Assembly (NCBI RefSeq): GCF_014779765.1 | Contig: NZ_JACXZA010000004.1 | Coordinates: forward strand, 1-64,000 | DNA from: Paenibacillus terricola | GTDB lineage: Bacteria; Bacillota; Bacilli; Paenibacillales; Paenibacillaceae | Reading direction: 5' to 3' | Length of the DNA stretch: 64,000 bases | Part shown: in pieces, positions 21,361 through 28,877 of the stretch | Layout: the number at the start of each line of letters is the position of its first letter | How positions within the stretch are numbered: position 1 is the stretch's first letter | Notes under the pieces: model-generated | Seen by the model: only the letters and a program-made list of their open reading frames with translations | What the model was told of the DNA's origin: nothing | Databases searched by the model: none | Position numbers and translations under genes: made by a program

Positions 21361-22195
21361 AGGACTTGATGCGCTCATTCCGTCGTTGTCGGTTAAGGAT
21401 GATGATAAAGTAATTGAAGTGCCACTGACGCAGCTGAGACCGAATCCTTATCAGCCGCGAAAGACGTTCGACGAGGAGTCGATCAAAGAGCTGGCTGAAT
21501 CGATAAAACAGCATGGCGTTATCCAGCCTATTATCGTTCGCACGGTTCTGAGAGGGTATGAGATTATTGCAGGCGAGCGGCGTTTCCGCGCTTCGCAGTT
21601 ATGCGGTAATCCGTCCATTCCAGCGGTCGTAAGAACGTTCACTGATCAGCAGGTTATGGAGATTGCGCTGATCGAGAACTTGCAGCGTGAAGATCTGAAT
21701 GCGATTGAGACAGCGATTGCCTATCAAGCGCTGATGGACAAGTTCGAGTTGACGCAAGAAGAACTGTCAATGAAGGTCGGTAAGTCCCGATCGCATATCG
21801 CGAATTTCCTTCGTCTGTTGACACTGCCAGCGAGTATCAAGGAAGATGTTTCACGTGGAACATTATCGATGGGCCACGCACGTGCACTTGTTGGGGTGAA
21901 GGAGACGAATCAGCAGTTGGAGCTGGCACGTCTGTCGATCGAACAAGAGTGGAGTGTACGGGAACTGGAGGCAGCGATTCAGACGCAACCAGAGAAACAA
22001 CAGCCAGATAAAGAAAAGGCAAAGCATAAGAAACGTGATCCGTATCTCGAAAGCATGGAAGAGACGCTCCGCGATCAGTTCAAGACGACGGTTCGGATCA
22101 AACAGCAGAAGGATAAAGGTCGCATCGAACTTATGTATTACAACAAACAGGACTTGGAGCGATTGCTCGAACTACTGCAGCAGCATCTTGCATAG
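21341..22195 (+). CDS. parB: Chromosome partitioning protein ParB / Spo0J
   Basis: CTP-dependent clamp that loads at parS and spreads, recruiting SMC. The protein is 284 aa. The N-terminal motif KRLGRGLDALIP interacts with ParA; the CTP-binding motifs include GERRFRA and ENLQREDLN; the helix-turn-helix is SMKVGKSRSHIANFLRLL. The start overlaps parA. A parS site lies inside the gene, as in B. subtilis spo0J. Confidence 0.98.
   Translation: MSKRLGRGLDALIPSLSVKDDDKVIEVPLTQLRPNPYQPRKTFDEESIKELAESIKQHGVIQPIIVRTVLRGYEIIAGERRFRASQLCGNPSIPAVVRTFTDQQVMEIALIENLQREDLNAIETAIAYQALMDKFELTQEELSMKVGKSRSHIANFLRLLTLPASIKEDVSRGTLSMGHARALVGVKETNQQLELARLSIEQEWSVRELEAAIQTQPEKQQPDKEKAKHKKRDPYLESMEETLRDQFKTTVRIKQQKDKGRIELMYYNKQDLERLLELLQQHLA
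21847..21862. promoter_or_regulatory. parS site inside parB
   Basis: TGTTTCACGTGGAACA matches the 16-bp parS consensus with one asymmetric pair. B. subtilis also has a parS in spo0J. It encodes part of EDVSRGT in ParB. Confidence 0.93.
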
Positions 22196-22611
22196 CAGGG
22201 TTAAAGAAATGCGATAGGCTATTATTCATTCGAATTAATAACATGTCGAGTAAACATCTGGTCCCTCGAACGGACTGATGGTTTCACATAGTAAGTACAA
22301 GAGCGATAGCATACCTTGGTTGGCCAAATTCCTGTACTGGGGAATGTGTCACGATGGTATGCTATTTGTCTCTATATAAGAAAAGTCTTTAAAGGAGGAC
22401 AACCTCTTCCAAATTGTATTGATAAGTTGTTCTCTTAGTATAGGAAAGTTGGTCACATAAGCGTATTATAGGGATATGAGTTTTTCTGCAAGCGAACGAG
22501 CCTCTAAACGTGGTCGCTCATATCTGAGAACCGCGGTAGAGGTTTTCTCAATCTTATAGAACATTTTATTCGTGATTGATCTATGTAGCTTAGAGTGGAA
22601 GGAGAATGAGA
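22196..22611. other. Intergenic region after parB
   Basis: No gene seen. It holds an inverted repeat ATAGCATACC (22306-22315) / GGTATGCTAT (22356-22365) that may end the parB transcript, a stranded AAAGGAGG (22391-22398) with no start codon at a usable distance, and a copy of the CCTCTA-type element. Confidence 0.6.
22479..22550 (+). repeat. Dispersed CCTCTA-type intergenic element, copy 4
   Basis: Reads CCTCTAAACGTGGTCGCTCA (22501-22520) and closes with CCGCGGTAGAGG (22531-22542), 42 bp from end to end. The left flank (TTTTTCTGCAAGCGAACGAG) is more diverged than in the other copies. It sits just upstream of the cysteine desulfurase family gene. Confidence 0.65.
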
Positions 22612-23781
22612 ATGGATCGTCAGAAAGTGATCTACTTGGATCACGCAGCAACTTCATGGCCGAAGCCACCTGAAGTTATAAATGCAGTTCGAGATGCGAT
22701 GTTGTATGATACGGCGAACCCTGGACGGGGCAGTCATGCGATGGCTGTTCGCTCGAGCCGACATCTGTTCAATGCGCGTAAACAGTTGGCGAAGTTGTTT
22801 CGAATTAGCAATCCGAACGATATTGCGTTCGCATCGAATACGACGGCTGCGTTGAACTTGGCGATCAAGGGGTTCGTAAAGCCAGGCGATCATGTTGTCT
22901 CGACAGCGGTAGAACATAATTCAGTTAGACGTCCGCTTGAATATTTGAAGCAGGCGATCGGAATTAAAGTAACCTATGTCGAGTCTGATGCGTATGGAAT
23001 AATTGAACCTAAGCGTGTGGAGGAGGCTATTGTTCCTTCGACGACGCTCGTTATCGTTAACCATAGCTCGAATCTGCTGGGAGCCATTGCACCTGTTGCA
23101 GAGATCGGCGACATCTGCCGTAGGCATGGCGTTAAGCTGCTCGTAGACGGCGCTCAGAGCGCCGGAATACTGCCTATAGATGTCGAGGCTATGGGAATCG
23201 ATATGTTGGCGTTTCCAGGCCATAAGGGGCTTCTAGGGCCGCAGGGGACTGGCGGACTTTATATTCATCCAAACATTGATTTGACGCCTCTGTTGCACGG
23301 CGGGACAGGTAGTCAATCCGAGGCGCCAGAACAACCGAATGTGAGGCCGGACCGATATGAGGCTGGAACGCCGAATACACCAGGATTCGCAGGCCTGGCA
23401 GCTGGTGTGCAGTACATATTGAATGAGTCAGTTGAAACGATCCATACTAAGGAATGGCGACTAACACAGCTAATGATGGAGCAGTTATCGGCTATTCCAG
23501 GTATTCAATTGCTCGGCCCGTCCATTGGTCAACAGCGGACAGGGATCGTCGCCTTTAACCTAGAAGGTGCTGAAGCATCGGAGCTGTCTTTTATTCTAGA
23601 TCAGCATTATGGGATTGCCGTACGGGCAGGCTACCATTGCACGCCGCTGGCACACGCATCAGCTGGCACGTTAGAGAAGGGTGCGGTACGAGCAAGCGTA
23701 GGTTGTTTTACGACCGAAGAAGAAGCCCTGGCGCTTATAGATGCGATGAAGGAAATAAGCGTTCATTATCCGGTTGGGTAG
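22612..23781 (+). CDS. Cysteine desulfurase family protein (class V aminotransferase)
   Basis: PLP-dependent enzyme resembling NifS/SufS relatives. The protein is 389 aa starting MDRQKVIYLDHAATSWPKPP. The PLP lysine is in AFPGHKGLLGPQGTGG and a candidate catalytic cysteine in RAGYHCTPLAH. The upstream ATG (22606) is too close to GGAAGGAG, so the second ATG is chosen. It belongs to the subgroup annotated only as cysteine desulfurase family; no IscU or SufU partner is adjacent, so the sulfur acceptor is unknown. Confidence 0.88.
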   Translation: MDRQKVIYLDHAATSWPKPPEVINAVRDAMLYDTANPGRGSHAMAVRSSRHLFNARKQLAKLFRISNPNDIAFASNTTAALNLAIKGFVKPGDHVVSTAVEHNSVRRPLEYLKQAIGIKVTYVESDAYGIIEPKRVEEAIVPSTTLVIVNHSSNLLGAIAPVAEIGDICRRHGVKLLVDGAQSAGILPIDVEAMGIDMLAFPGHKGLLGPQGTGGLYIHPNIDLTPLLHGGTGSQSEAPEQPNVRPDRYEAGTPNTPGFAGLAAGVQYILNESVETIHTKEWRLTQLMMEQLSAIPGIQLLGPSIGQQRTGIVAFNLEGAEASELSFILDQHYGIAVRAGYHCTPLAHASAGTLEKGAVRASVGCFTTEEEALALIDAMKEISVHYPVG

Positions 23782-23898
23782 AGAACACATGTCAAATTAG
23801 ACAGGCATAATGCTCGGCTATAAAGTCATATAATGGTCGAGTCAGCAGCTCAGCAAGTAAGCGATGTGGATTTGGGACAGCGGGGGAGCGAGTTTGGA

Positions 23899-24387
23899 AT
23901 GAATGAAGCATTGTCGCCATTGGAAATAACCGTAGTGGGATTATCAGTAGTAATTGTATTGTTAATAATTTGGATGTCGGTTATCGGGCGCCGGTTGAAA
24001 AAGCTAAGAAGACAGTATGTCGCAGCGATGGATGGAATGGGTGTTACGAACCTTGAGGAAATGTTGATCGAAATCAGACAGCAACTGGATGATCAGCATA
24101 TTAAGCAGGCTGAACAGGACAAAGCAAATGAGAAGCTGGAGAAAGCGCTGAATGAGTCGAGAGGCAGGGTAGCTGTGCACCGCTACAATGCATTCGCAGA
24201 GCAAGGGAGCGATCTAAGCTTCTCGCTGGCTATTATTAATGATTCTCAAGACGGTGTTGTGTTGAGCGGTCTTCACAGCAGGGAAGATACGTATGTGTAT
24301 GCGAAGCCGCTCGAGAAAGGGAGTTCGCCATATCCGCTTACACCAGAAGAGAAGAAGGCCGTTAGTCTTGCATCGCAGCAGGCCTAG
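23899..24387 (+). CDS. DUF4446 family membrane-anchored protein
   Basis: About 162 aa. One N-terminal transmembrane segment (ITVVGLSVVIVLLIIWMSVIG) is followed by a basic stretch and a coiled coil (~50-105). A compact C-terminal domain contains RVAVHRYNAFAEQGSDLSFSL and DGVVLSGLHSREDTYVYAKP, the DUF4446 hallmark. The ATG at 23899 follows GGGGGAG by 11 nt. Function unknown; the family sits near parB and yyaC in many spore formers. Its end overlaps the convergent yyaC by 26 nt. Confidence 0.82.
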   Translation: MNEALSPLEITVVGLSVVIVLLIIWMSVIGRRLKKLRRQYVAAMDGMGVTNLEEMLIEIRQQLDDQHIKQAEQDKANEKLEKALNESRGRVAVHRYNAFAEQGSDLSFSLAIINDSQDGVVLSGLHSREDTYVYAKPLEKGSSPYPLTPEEKKAVSLASQQA

Positions 24388-24949
24388 AGCTTCGGCAGTT
24401 CATAATGGCTGAGAAGAGACTATGAGCAATGACATCAGCCATGCGCATAACGAGATGAAGGCGCGTATTCTGAAGGACGAAATATTCCATGAAGCCGCCA
24501 ACATTCACAATGCCGGTAATATGCATATCGCCGACTGGGGGAAGCTGTTTGTTCACGCCGGCGCCGGGCCGCACAGGTCCGATGCCAACTTGAATATTGC
24601 CGACGCTCGTAACCTGTCCCAGACAGGCATCAATTCCGATGATGAAGGAATGAGGATGCTGTCGATGAATAAGGCCGAGTGTATCCTCCAAATTCATTGC
24701 GTGGACTGGCTCCTCCAGCGTCCCGTACAATTCAAACTGCGAACTGCGGTAATTGCCGAGTGTCGTTCCGATCAGCGGACCGAGTGAATCACCAGTGGAA
24801 CGGTCGGTGCCGACGCATACGACGACTATGCGCTGATTGCCGGATAAGCCATTCAGAAGAACGGTTAAACGGTTGGTCAGAATGCCGGACACATTTGGTT
24901 CCAGGTAGGGCACCTTTAAAGGCGATTCATATAACGATGACAGTTTCAT
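24362..24949 (-). CDS. yyaC: Spore protease YyaC
   Basis: A 195-aa protein of the DUF1256/YyaC family, related to the germination protease fold and made in spores. Conserved blocks are VVCVGTDRSTGDSLGPLIG, GTLEEPVHAMNLE and GIDACLGQVTSVG. GGAGGGG lies 6 nt before the ATG. It runs opposite to its neighbours and overlaps the end of the DUF4446 gene. Substrate not known from sequence. Confidence 0.92.
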   Translation of the reverse strand: MKLSSLYESPLKVPYLEPNVSGILTNRLTVLLNGLSGNQRIVVVCVGTDRSTGDSLGPLIGTTLGNYRSSQFELYGTLEEPVHAMNLEDTLGLIHRQHPHSFIIGIDACLGQVTSVGNIQVGIGPVRPGAGVNKQLPPVGDMHITGIVNVGGFMEYFVLQNTRLHLVMRMADVIAHSLFSAIMNCRSSRPAAMQD

Positions 24950-24980
24950 AGTTTCCCCTCCGCCTCTCGTAATGTAATAC

Positions 24981-25010
24981 TAGTATATGGTTGGGACAAC
25001 CATTTTATAC
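24981..25010 (-). promoter_or_regulatory. Candidate forespore (sigma-F/G-type) promoter for yyaC
   Basis: Minus strand reads GTATA (25006-25010), 16 nt, CATATACTA (24981-24989), similar to sigma-F/sigma-G promoters of Bacillus. It would start transcription about 25 nt before the yyaC ATG. Supported by the family's sporulation role; sequence match alone is modest. Confidence 0.4.
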
Positions 25011-25029
25011 TTGCGCGGGAAAATATACG

Positions 25030-25089
25030 CCGCTTCATGAAGCGGAAATAGGCTTGCCCTATATACGTTTCCGACCACTGTGGTCGGAA
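25030..25089. promoter_or_regulatory. Two perfect palindromes upstream of the DUF3343-mscS operon
   Basis: CCGCTTCATGAAGCGG (25030-25045) is a 16-bp perfect palindrome. TTCCGACCAC-T-GTGGTCGGAA (25069-25089) is a second perfect one with a single central base. They lie between divergent yyaC and the DUF3343 gene. Neither is followed by a T tract, so operators for dimeric regulators are possible. Confidence 0.5.
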
Positions 25090-25144
25090 TGCAGCGCCGT
25101 ATTATCAGTGGGTGCAGTGGCAGCCTGATTCTAGGAGAGTGCAT

Positions 25145-25393
25145 ATGCTTATCGCATTCGATTCAACGCAGCAAGCTCTTCGAATGGAGATGCTGCTAGA
25201 ATATATTGATATTGAGATTGATTTGTGCCCAACACCGAAGGGCATTACAGCGGGTTGTGCCTTGTCCATCCGTTTCCCGGATGATGATGAACCAGTCGTA
25301 TGGAATGTTATTGAAACGGAGATCGTTGAAATTCGCGGGATGTTCAAGGAATTGGACGGTGGCGAGCAATTTGAGCAAGTGGTTCGGAGCTAG
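25145..25393 (+). CDS. DUF3343 family small protein
   Basis: An 82-aa protein starting MLIAFDSTQQALRMEMLLEY. The pattern of an N-terminal strand, a helix carrying the substitution-prone QQAL region, and PTPKGITAGCALSIRF with a conserved Cys fits DUF3343, annotated as putative Se/S-carrier-like. AGGAGAG lies 6 nt before the ATG; an upstream in-frame ATG lacks an RBS. It begins a run with mscS and the DUF951 gene and lies near a cysteine desulfurase family gene; any sulfur-transfer role is inference. Confidence 0.75.
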   Translation: MLIAFDSTQQALRMEMLLEYIDIEIDLCPTPKGITAGCALSIRFPDDDEPVVWNVIETEIVEIRGMFKELDGGEQFEQVVRS

Positions 25394-25458
25394 GACTGCA
25401 GAATGTAAAGGCGATTGTAGAGCTAGCGCAAGTGCAAGGAAGGGCAGGCTGAGGAAAG

Positions 25459-26337
25459 ATGGGCATCACGCAAACATGGGATAATGTCGTCGACTGGTTA
25501 TCCAACCATGAGAGTTGGGCGGACATCGGACTAACTATTGTTCGTGTCGCAGCGATCCTGCTCATTGGCAGAGTCGTAGAGCTTATCATACATAAATCCA
25601 TTAACCGAATGATGATTGAGCGGGAGATGAAGCAGGCAAGCTTCACGCGCCGCGTACTGACTGTAGGTAAGCTGCTGAAGAGTGTAACGACTTACTTGAT
25701 TTATTTTGTCGGGTCGCTGCTTATTCTGGCTGAATTCGATATTAACTTAGCTCCGCTTCTTGCGGGAGCAGGGGTTATCAGCTTAGCGATTGGTTTCGGT
25801 GCGCAGAGCTTAGTGAAGGATATCATTACAGGCTTCTTCATTATTCTGGAGGATCAGTTTGCAGTGGGCGATGTTATTCAGGTAGGCCAGTTCAAGGGTA
25901 CGGTTGAGCTGATTGGGCTTCGCACAACAAGAGTGAAGAGCTGGACAGGCGAGATGCATATCATTCCGAATGGAATGATTAACGAGGTAACGAATTTCTC
26001 GATGAATAACTCGGTTGCCGTCGTCGATTTCGCTATTGCGTTTGAGGAAGACGTAGATCGTGCTGTTGAAATTATGAAACGAACGCTTGAATCTGATACG
26101 CTTGTACTGGAGAACGCGACGGGTAAACCGCAAGTGCTTGGCGTGCAGGCACTAGGACCGGAGCAGGTCACGCTGCGAGTTATTGTGGAGTGTCTGCCTA
26201 CAACACAGGTCGTTGTAGCGCGTGCTTTGAATGCCATTATTAAACGTGCATTCGATGAGCACCATATTGAACTGCCATATCCAAGAATGGTGACGTACCA
26301 GCGTAAGGAAAGAGGGGAGATCCGGAATGGAACGTAA
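25459..26337 (+). CDS. Mechanosensitive ion channel family protein (MscS type)
   Basis: A 292-aa small-conductance mechanosensitive channel homologue. Transmembrane helices are at ~23-43 and ~68-90, and the pore helix is at ~93-125 with the Gly/Ala-rich pattern LLAGAGVISLAIGFGAQSLVKDI. The MscS beta domain contains VGDVIQVGQFKGTVELIGLRTTRV, and the C-terminus ends in HIELPYPRMVTY. It should open on membrane tension to release solutes. It overlaps the downstream DUF951 gene by 11 nt. Confidence 0.92.
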   Translation: MGITQTWDNVVDWLSNHESWADIGLTIVRVAAILLIGRVVELIIHKSINRMMIEREMKQASFTRRVLTVGKLLKSVTTYLIYFVGSLLILAEFDINLAPLLAGAGVISLAIGFGAQSLVKDIITGFFIILEDQFAVGDVIQVGQFKGTVELIGLRTTRVKSWTGEMHIIPNGMINEVTNFSMNNSVAVVDFAIAFEEDVDRAVEIMKRTLESDTLVLENATGKPQVLGVQALGPEQVTLRVIVECLPTTQVVVARALNAIIKRAFDEHHIELPYPRMVTYQRKERGEIRNGT

Positions 26338-26557
26338 AGAGTTTCAATTAGGCGACGTTGTGCAGATGAAGAAGCAGCATCCTTGCGGGACTAATGAAAT
26401 GGAGATCATCCGTATGGGTATGGACATTCGCATCAAATGCGTCGGCTGCCAGCACAGCGTCCTCATTCCGCGGGCGAAATTTGAGAAGAACATGAAGAAA
26501 GTACTTCGATCGAAGGAAGATGGACAACAACCAAATGGAGCAAATGGTGCAGAATAA
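26327..26557 (+). CDS. yyzM: DUF951 family protein
   Basis: A 76-aa protein with FQLGDVVQMKKQHPCGTNEM and DIRIKCVGCQHSVLIPRAKFEK, the DUF951 signature with CxxC-like cysteines (HPCG and CVGC) that could bind zinc. Equivalent to B. subtilis YyzM. Translationally coupled to mscS. The C-terminus is a poorly conserved Asn/Gly-rich tail. Function unknown. Confidence 0.88.
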   Translation: MERKEFQLGDVVQMKKQHPCGTNEMEIIRMGMDIRIKCVGCQHSVLIPRAKFEKNMKKVLRSKEDGQQPNGANGAE

Positions 26558-26655
26558 TGTTGTTCGAACGGGAAGAAAATAGAACTATTCCGACAATTTA
26601 AAAGGACTTGCATTGTCCTATAGCCCTGTGGTATTATAAATCTTGTCTTCACCAC

Positions 26656-26746
26656 GGAGAGGTACCCAAGAGGCCCAAGGGGGCTGACTCGAAATCAGCT
26701 AGGCGTGTCAAAGCGTGCGTGGGTTCGAATCCCACCTTCTCCGCCA
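26656..26746 (+). tRNA. tRNA-Ser (anticodon CGA)
   Basis: 91 nt including an encoded CCA. The acceptor stem GGAGAGG pairs with CTTCTCC. The anticodon stem-loop is GCTGA-CTCGAAA-TCAGC, giving anticodon CGA (codon UCG). There is a long variable arm as expected for serine tRNA, and the T arm is GTGGG-TTCGAAT-CCCAC. Confidence 0.97.
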
Positions 26747-26759
26747 TACATAGCGACTA

Positions 26760-26792
26760 ACGGTTCTCGATTAAATCGAGGGCCGTTTTTTT
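26760..26792 (+). terminator. tRNA-Ser terminator
   Basis: CTCGAT / ATCGAG stem extended by ACGG / CCGT, followed by seven T residues. Confidence 0.88.
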
Positions 26793-26831
26793 AATGGTCA
26801 TCCTGAATCCTTTCGAAGGAATTTCTACCCA

Positions 26832-26853
26832 AGCCCTATCAAGGGCTTTTTTT
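26832..26853 (+). terminator. Short terminator hairpin
   Basis: AGCCCT-ATCA-AGGGCT followed by TTTTTTT, just outside the repeat block. Confidence 0.6.
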
Positions 26854-26886
26854 CTTCTACCTAGAATTCGGGTCAAAGGCTTTTCT

Positions 26887-27125
26887 CTACCCACCCAAAC
26901 CCTCCCTGCAAGGGAGGGCCCCAAAGGGCTTGTGCCCTCTGGACTCCTCACAAGGACGCAACTTTGAACATTGGGGATCGTCCGCCCGCACTTGCCGCAT
27001 TCGCGACAAAGCTTTTGTTCACTTTACCTAGGTTCGATCCGCCGTCCACATACTTATTTCGCACGTGTCCACCTGTCACTGCCCATTGATGGTACTTTCG
27101 ATAAATTGCAGCCTTTTGGTTTCTT
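26887..27125 (-). repeat. 240-bp hairpin repeat family, copy 1
   Basis: First of two direct tandem copies with a period of 239 bp and only a handful of differences. Read on the minus strand it runs from CCATCAATGGGCAGTGACAG to CCCTCCCTTGCAGGGAGGG and TTTGGGTGGGTAG. It contains three hairpins: TTGTCGC/GCGGCAA, CCAGAGGGC/GCCCTTTGG (26921-26942) and CCCTCCC/GGGAGGG. Long open frames across it are by-products of the repeat. Confidence 0.85.
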
Positions 27126-27357
27126 CTACCCACCCAAACCCTCCCTGCAAGGGAGGGCCCCAAAGGGCTTGTGCCCTCTGGACTCCTCACGAGGACGCAA
27201 CTTTGAACATTGGGGATCGTCCGCCCGCACTTGCCGCATTCGCGGCAAAGCTTTTGTTCACTTTACCTAGGTTCGATCCGCCGTCCGCATACTTATTTCG
27301 CACGTGTCCACCTGTCACTGCCCATTGATGGTGCTTTCGATAAATTGCAGCCTTTCG
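27126..27357 (-). repeat. 240-bp hairpin repeat family, copy 2
   Basis: Near-identical to copy 1. One difference falls in the first hairpin: TTGCCGC here against TTGTCGC in copy 1, and both still pair with GCGGCAA (G-C versus G-U). Confidence 0.85.
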
Positions 27358-27556
27358 AAAAGGAAAAGGTCGTTCGTATGTACCAGTTAACCGCTTAATG
27401 AGTGGACTACAATAGGTCGCACCATTTGGTGAGGATATGGTAGTTAAGGAAGATATTCAATGAGCAATTATCGGTAAGGCCCTTGATTTCAGGGGCTTTT
27501 TTGTTTATCCAGGATTTTGTTTCTGATTTACAGTGTGTTGCAACAGATCGAAGAGG

Positions 27557-27762
27557 CATCAATGGGCGGTGACTGGTGGACATGAAAGAACACTGTATGC
27601 GGACGAAAAGCCGTATCTAGGCACATCGAACAAAAGCTTTGCCGCAACGGCGGCAAGAGCGGGCGCACGGCTTATCATAATCAAGACAGCGTCCTTGTGA
27701 GGAGTCCAGAGGTCACACGACCTTTGGAGCCCTCCCTTGCAGGGAGGGTTTGGGTGGGTAGA
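27557..27762 (+). repeat. Hairpin repeat family, copy 3 (inverted, diverged)
   Basis: About 205 bp on the plus strand from CATCAATGGGCGGTGACTGG to CCCTCCCTTGCAGGGAGGG and TTTGGGTGGGTAG. The hairpins are kept: TTGCCGC-AACG-GCGGCAA (27639-27656) and CCAGAGGTC-ACAC-GACCTTTGG (27706-27727), although the rest has diverged from copies 1 and 2. Confidence 0.8.
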
Positions 27763-28136
27763 GAAAGGCCCTTGATAGGGAATAAGGGTAGAAATTAAAA
27801 GAAGCCCCGAAGGGCTCCTTTTGACGGCGTTGGAAGGATATGAAACAGACTACTTCTGAGGTAGGAAACTTCGGATCATCGTCACGAATTCGCGGCAGAA
27901 TTCGTCGTATTCATCCGATACCCTTAGACGGGCAATCTTCGAAACTTTACGATGGTGTTACAGACGTTGTCTTTAGCACAACCCCTCGCTTCTATTCATA
28001 AGTGTCATATTTCTACGGATTCCATTTAACAATCGTGTTCAACGGAATTGCACCTCTCATTTCGCCGTCGATAGTATAATGCGCTGAGCGGTGCTTGTTT
28101 ATGCATCGAAATTTGAACGAATTATTAACGTCTTGA

Positions 28137-28322
28137 TTAGTGCTTCGGCATCCGTTTCCACTTACGTTCATGGTTGCTCGTTTCCGGGAAACGTTGGCCT
28201 TTGTGAAGCTTAATCATTTGAGGATTGTTGATACCCATATGGAACGAGTTCACGCCATCTTCAATATAAGTTCCGTCGTTAGGTGCCTTGTCGCCAGGCG
28301 AGAATAATGTCCATTCACCCAT
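28137..28322 (-). CDS. yjzC: YjzC family small protein
   Basis: A 61-aa protein starting MGEWTLFSPGDKAPNDGTYI and containing NPQMIKLHKGQRFPETSNHE, matching the B. subtilis YjzC family (KAPNDGTY and GERFPETSNHNR type motifs). AAGGGA lies 9 nt before the ATG. It is transcribed against the rpsF operon. Function unknown; the frame is open further upstream, but that part is not protein-like and overlaps rpsF. Confidence 0.82.
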   Translation of the reverse strand: MGEWTLFSPGDKAPNDGTYIEDGVNSFHMGINNPQMIKLHKGQRFPETSNHERKWKRMPKH

Positions 28323-28502
28323 CGATCTCGATCCCTTCATCACAGAGTATGGTGCATGCGAAACGCAGCAACAACCGCGCTTCCGTTGTAGTGTGTGTCT
28401 TGTCTGGGTTTTGCAAACAGGTAGAATTCGGCGTTGTTTCCGTGCTTGCCACCGATAGGCCAATTTGGTATAGTAATATGGTATGCGAGTTAGCGCTCGC
28501 TC

Positions 28503-28530
28503 CTTGCTCCCGTTTACGGGGGCCGCAAAG
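28503..28530 (+). promoter_or_regulatory. Putative S6:S18 autoregulatory leader motif of rpsF
   Basis: CTTGC (28503-28507) can pair with GCAA(A)G, and inner CCCG / CGGG closes a TTTA loop, leaving CCG unpaired on the 3' side (28523-28525). A stem with a bulged CCG next to the loop just before rpsF fits the conserved leader bound by the S6:S18 complex, known to feed back on this operon. Position is 20 nt before the start codon. The fold is drawn by eye. Confidence 0.5.
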
Positions 28531-28550
28531 TCCATGAGGAGGTGAATCAA

Positions 28551-28838
28551 ATGCGCAAATATGAAGTAATGTACATCCTTCGTTCTGATGTGGAACAAGA
28601 ATCTGTTCAAGCTATCGTTGACAAATTCAATGGCGTCATCACGAACGGCGGCGGTGAAGTTGCTAAAACTGACCTCATCGGTAAACGTCGTCTTGCGTAT
28701 GAGATCAACAAGCAACGTGACGGAATCTTTGTTCTCGTACACTTCTCCGCTCCGGTAGAAGTAATTACGGAACTTGATCGCGTTATGAAGATTGCAGACG
28801 AAGTCGTCCGCGTTCTTATCACTAAAAATGTTGCTTAA
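28551..28838 (+). CDS. rpsF: Ribosomal protein bS6
   Basis: A 95-aa protein starting MRKYEVMYILRSDVEQESV; GKRRLAYEINKQRDGIFVLV is the family core. GAGGAGGTG lies 7 nt before the ATG (an earlier GTG overlaps the RBS itself). First gene of rpsF-ssb-rpsR. Confidence 0.98.
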   Translation: MRKYEVMYILRSDVEQESVQAIVDKFNGVITNGGGEVAKTDLIGKRRLAYEINKQRDGIFVLVHFSAPVEVITELDRVMKIADEVVRVLITKNVA

Positions 28839-28877
28839 TGATGTACGCAGGGATCGATCGATTGGGAGGTTATCGCG

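Larger units (their letters stand above)
26747..28136. other. Gene-free region of repeats after tRNA-Ser
   Basis: About 1.4 kb with no credible gene. Contents: the tRNA terminator, a small hairpin terminator, two tandem repeat copies in one orientation, a further hairpin terminator (27479-27502) and a third repeat copy in the opposite orientation. The outer ends mirror each other: TTTCTACCC...GCCCTATCAAGGGC near 26822-26846 and GCCCTTGATAGGG...GGGTAGAAA near 27768-27797. From ~27830 to 28136 nothing recognisable is seen. Confidence 0.7.

Noticed and set aside
26757-27398. Several 60-100-codon frames beginning MRSPEGTSPLGPSLAGRVWV or similar
   Set aside because: They arise from the hairpin repeat family; the same peptide would come from every copy and the frames break between copies with no RBS.
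28323-28742. Upstream extension of the yjzC frame into rpsF
   Set aside because: The extra ~140 codons are antisense to rpsF and non-protein-like; the RBS and family N-terminus support the short form.
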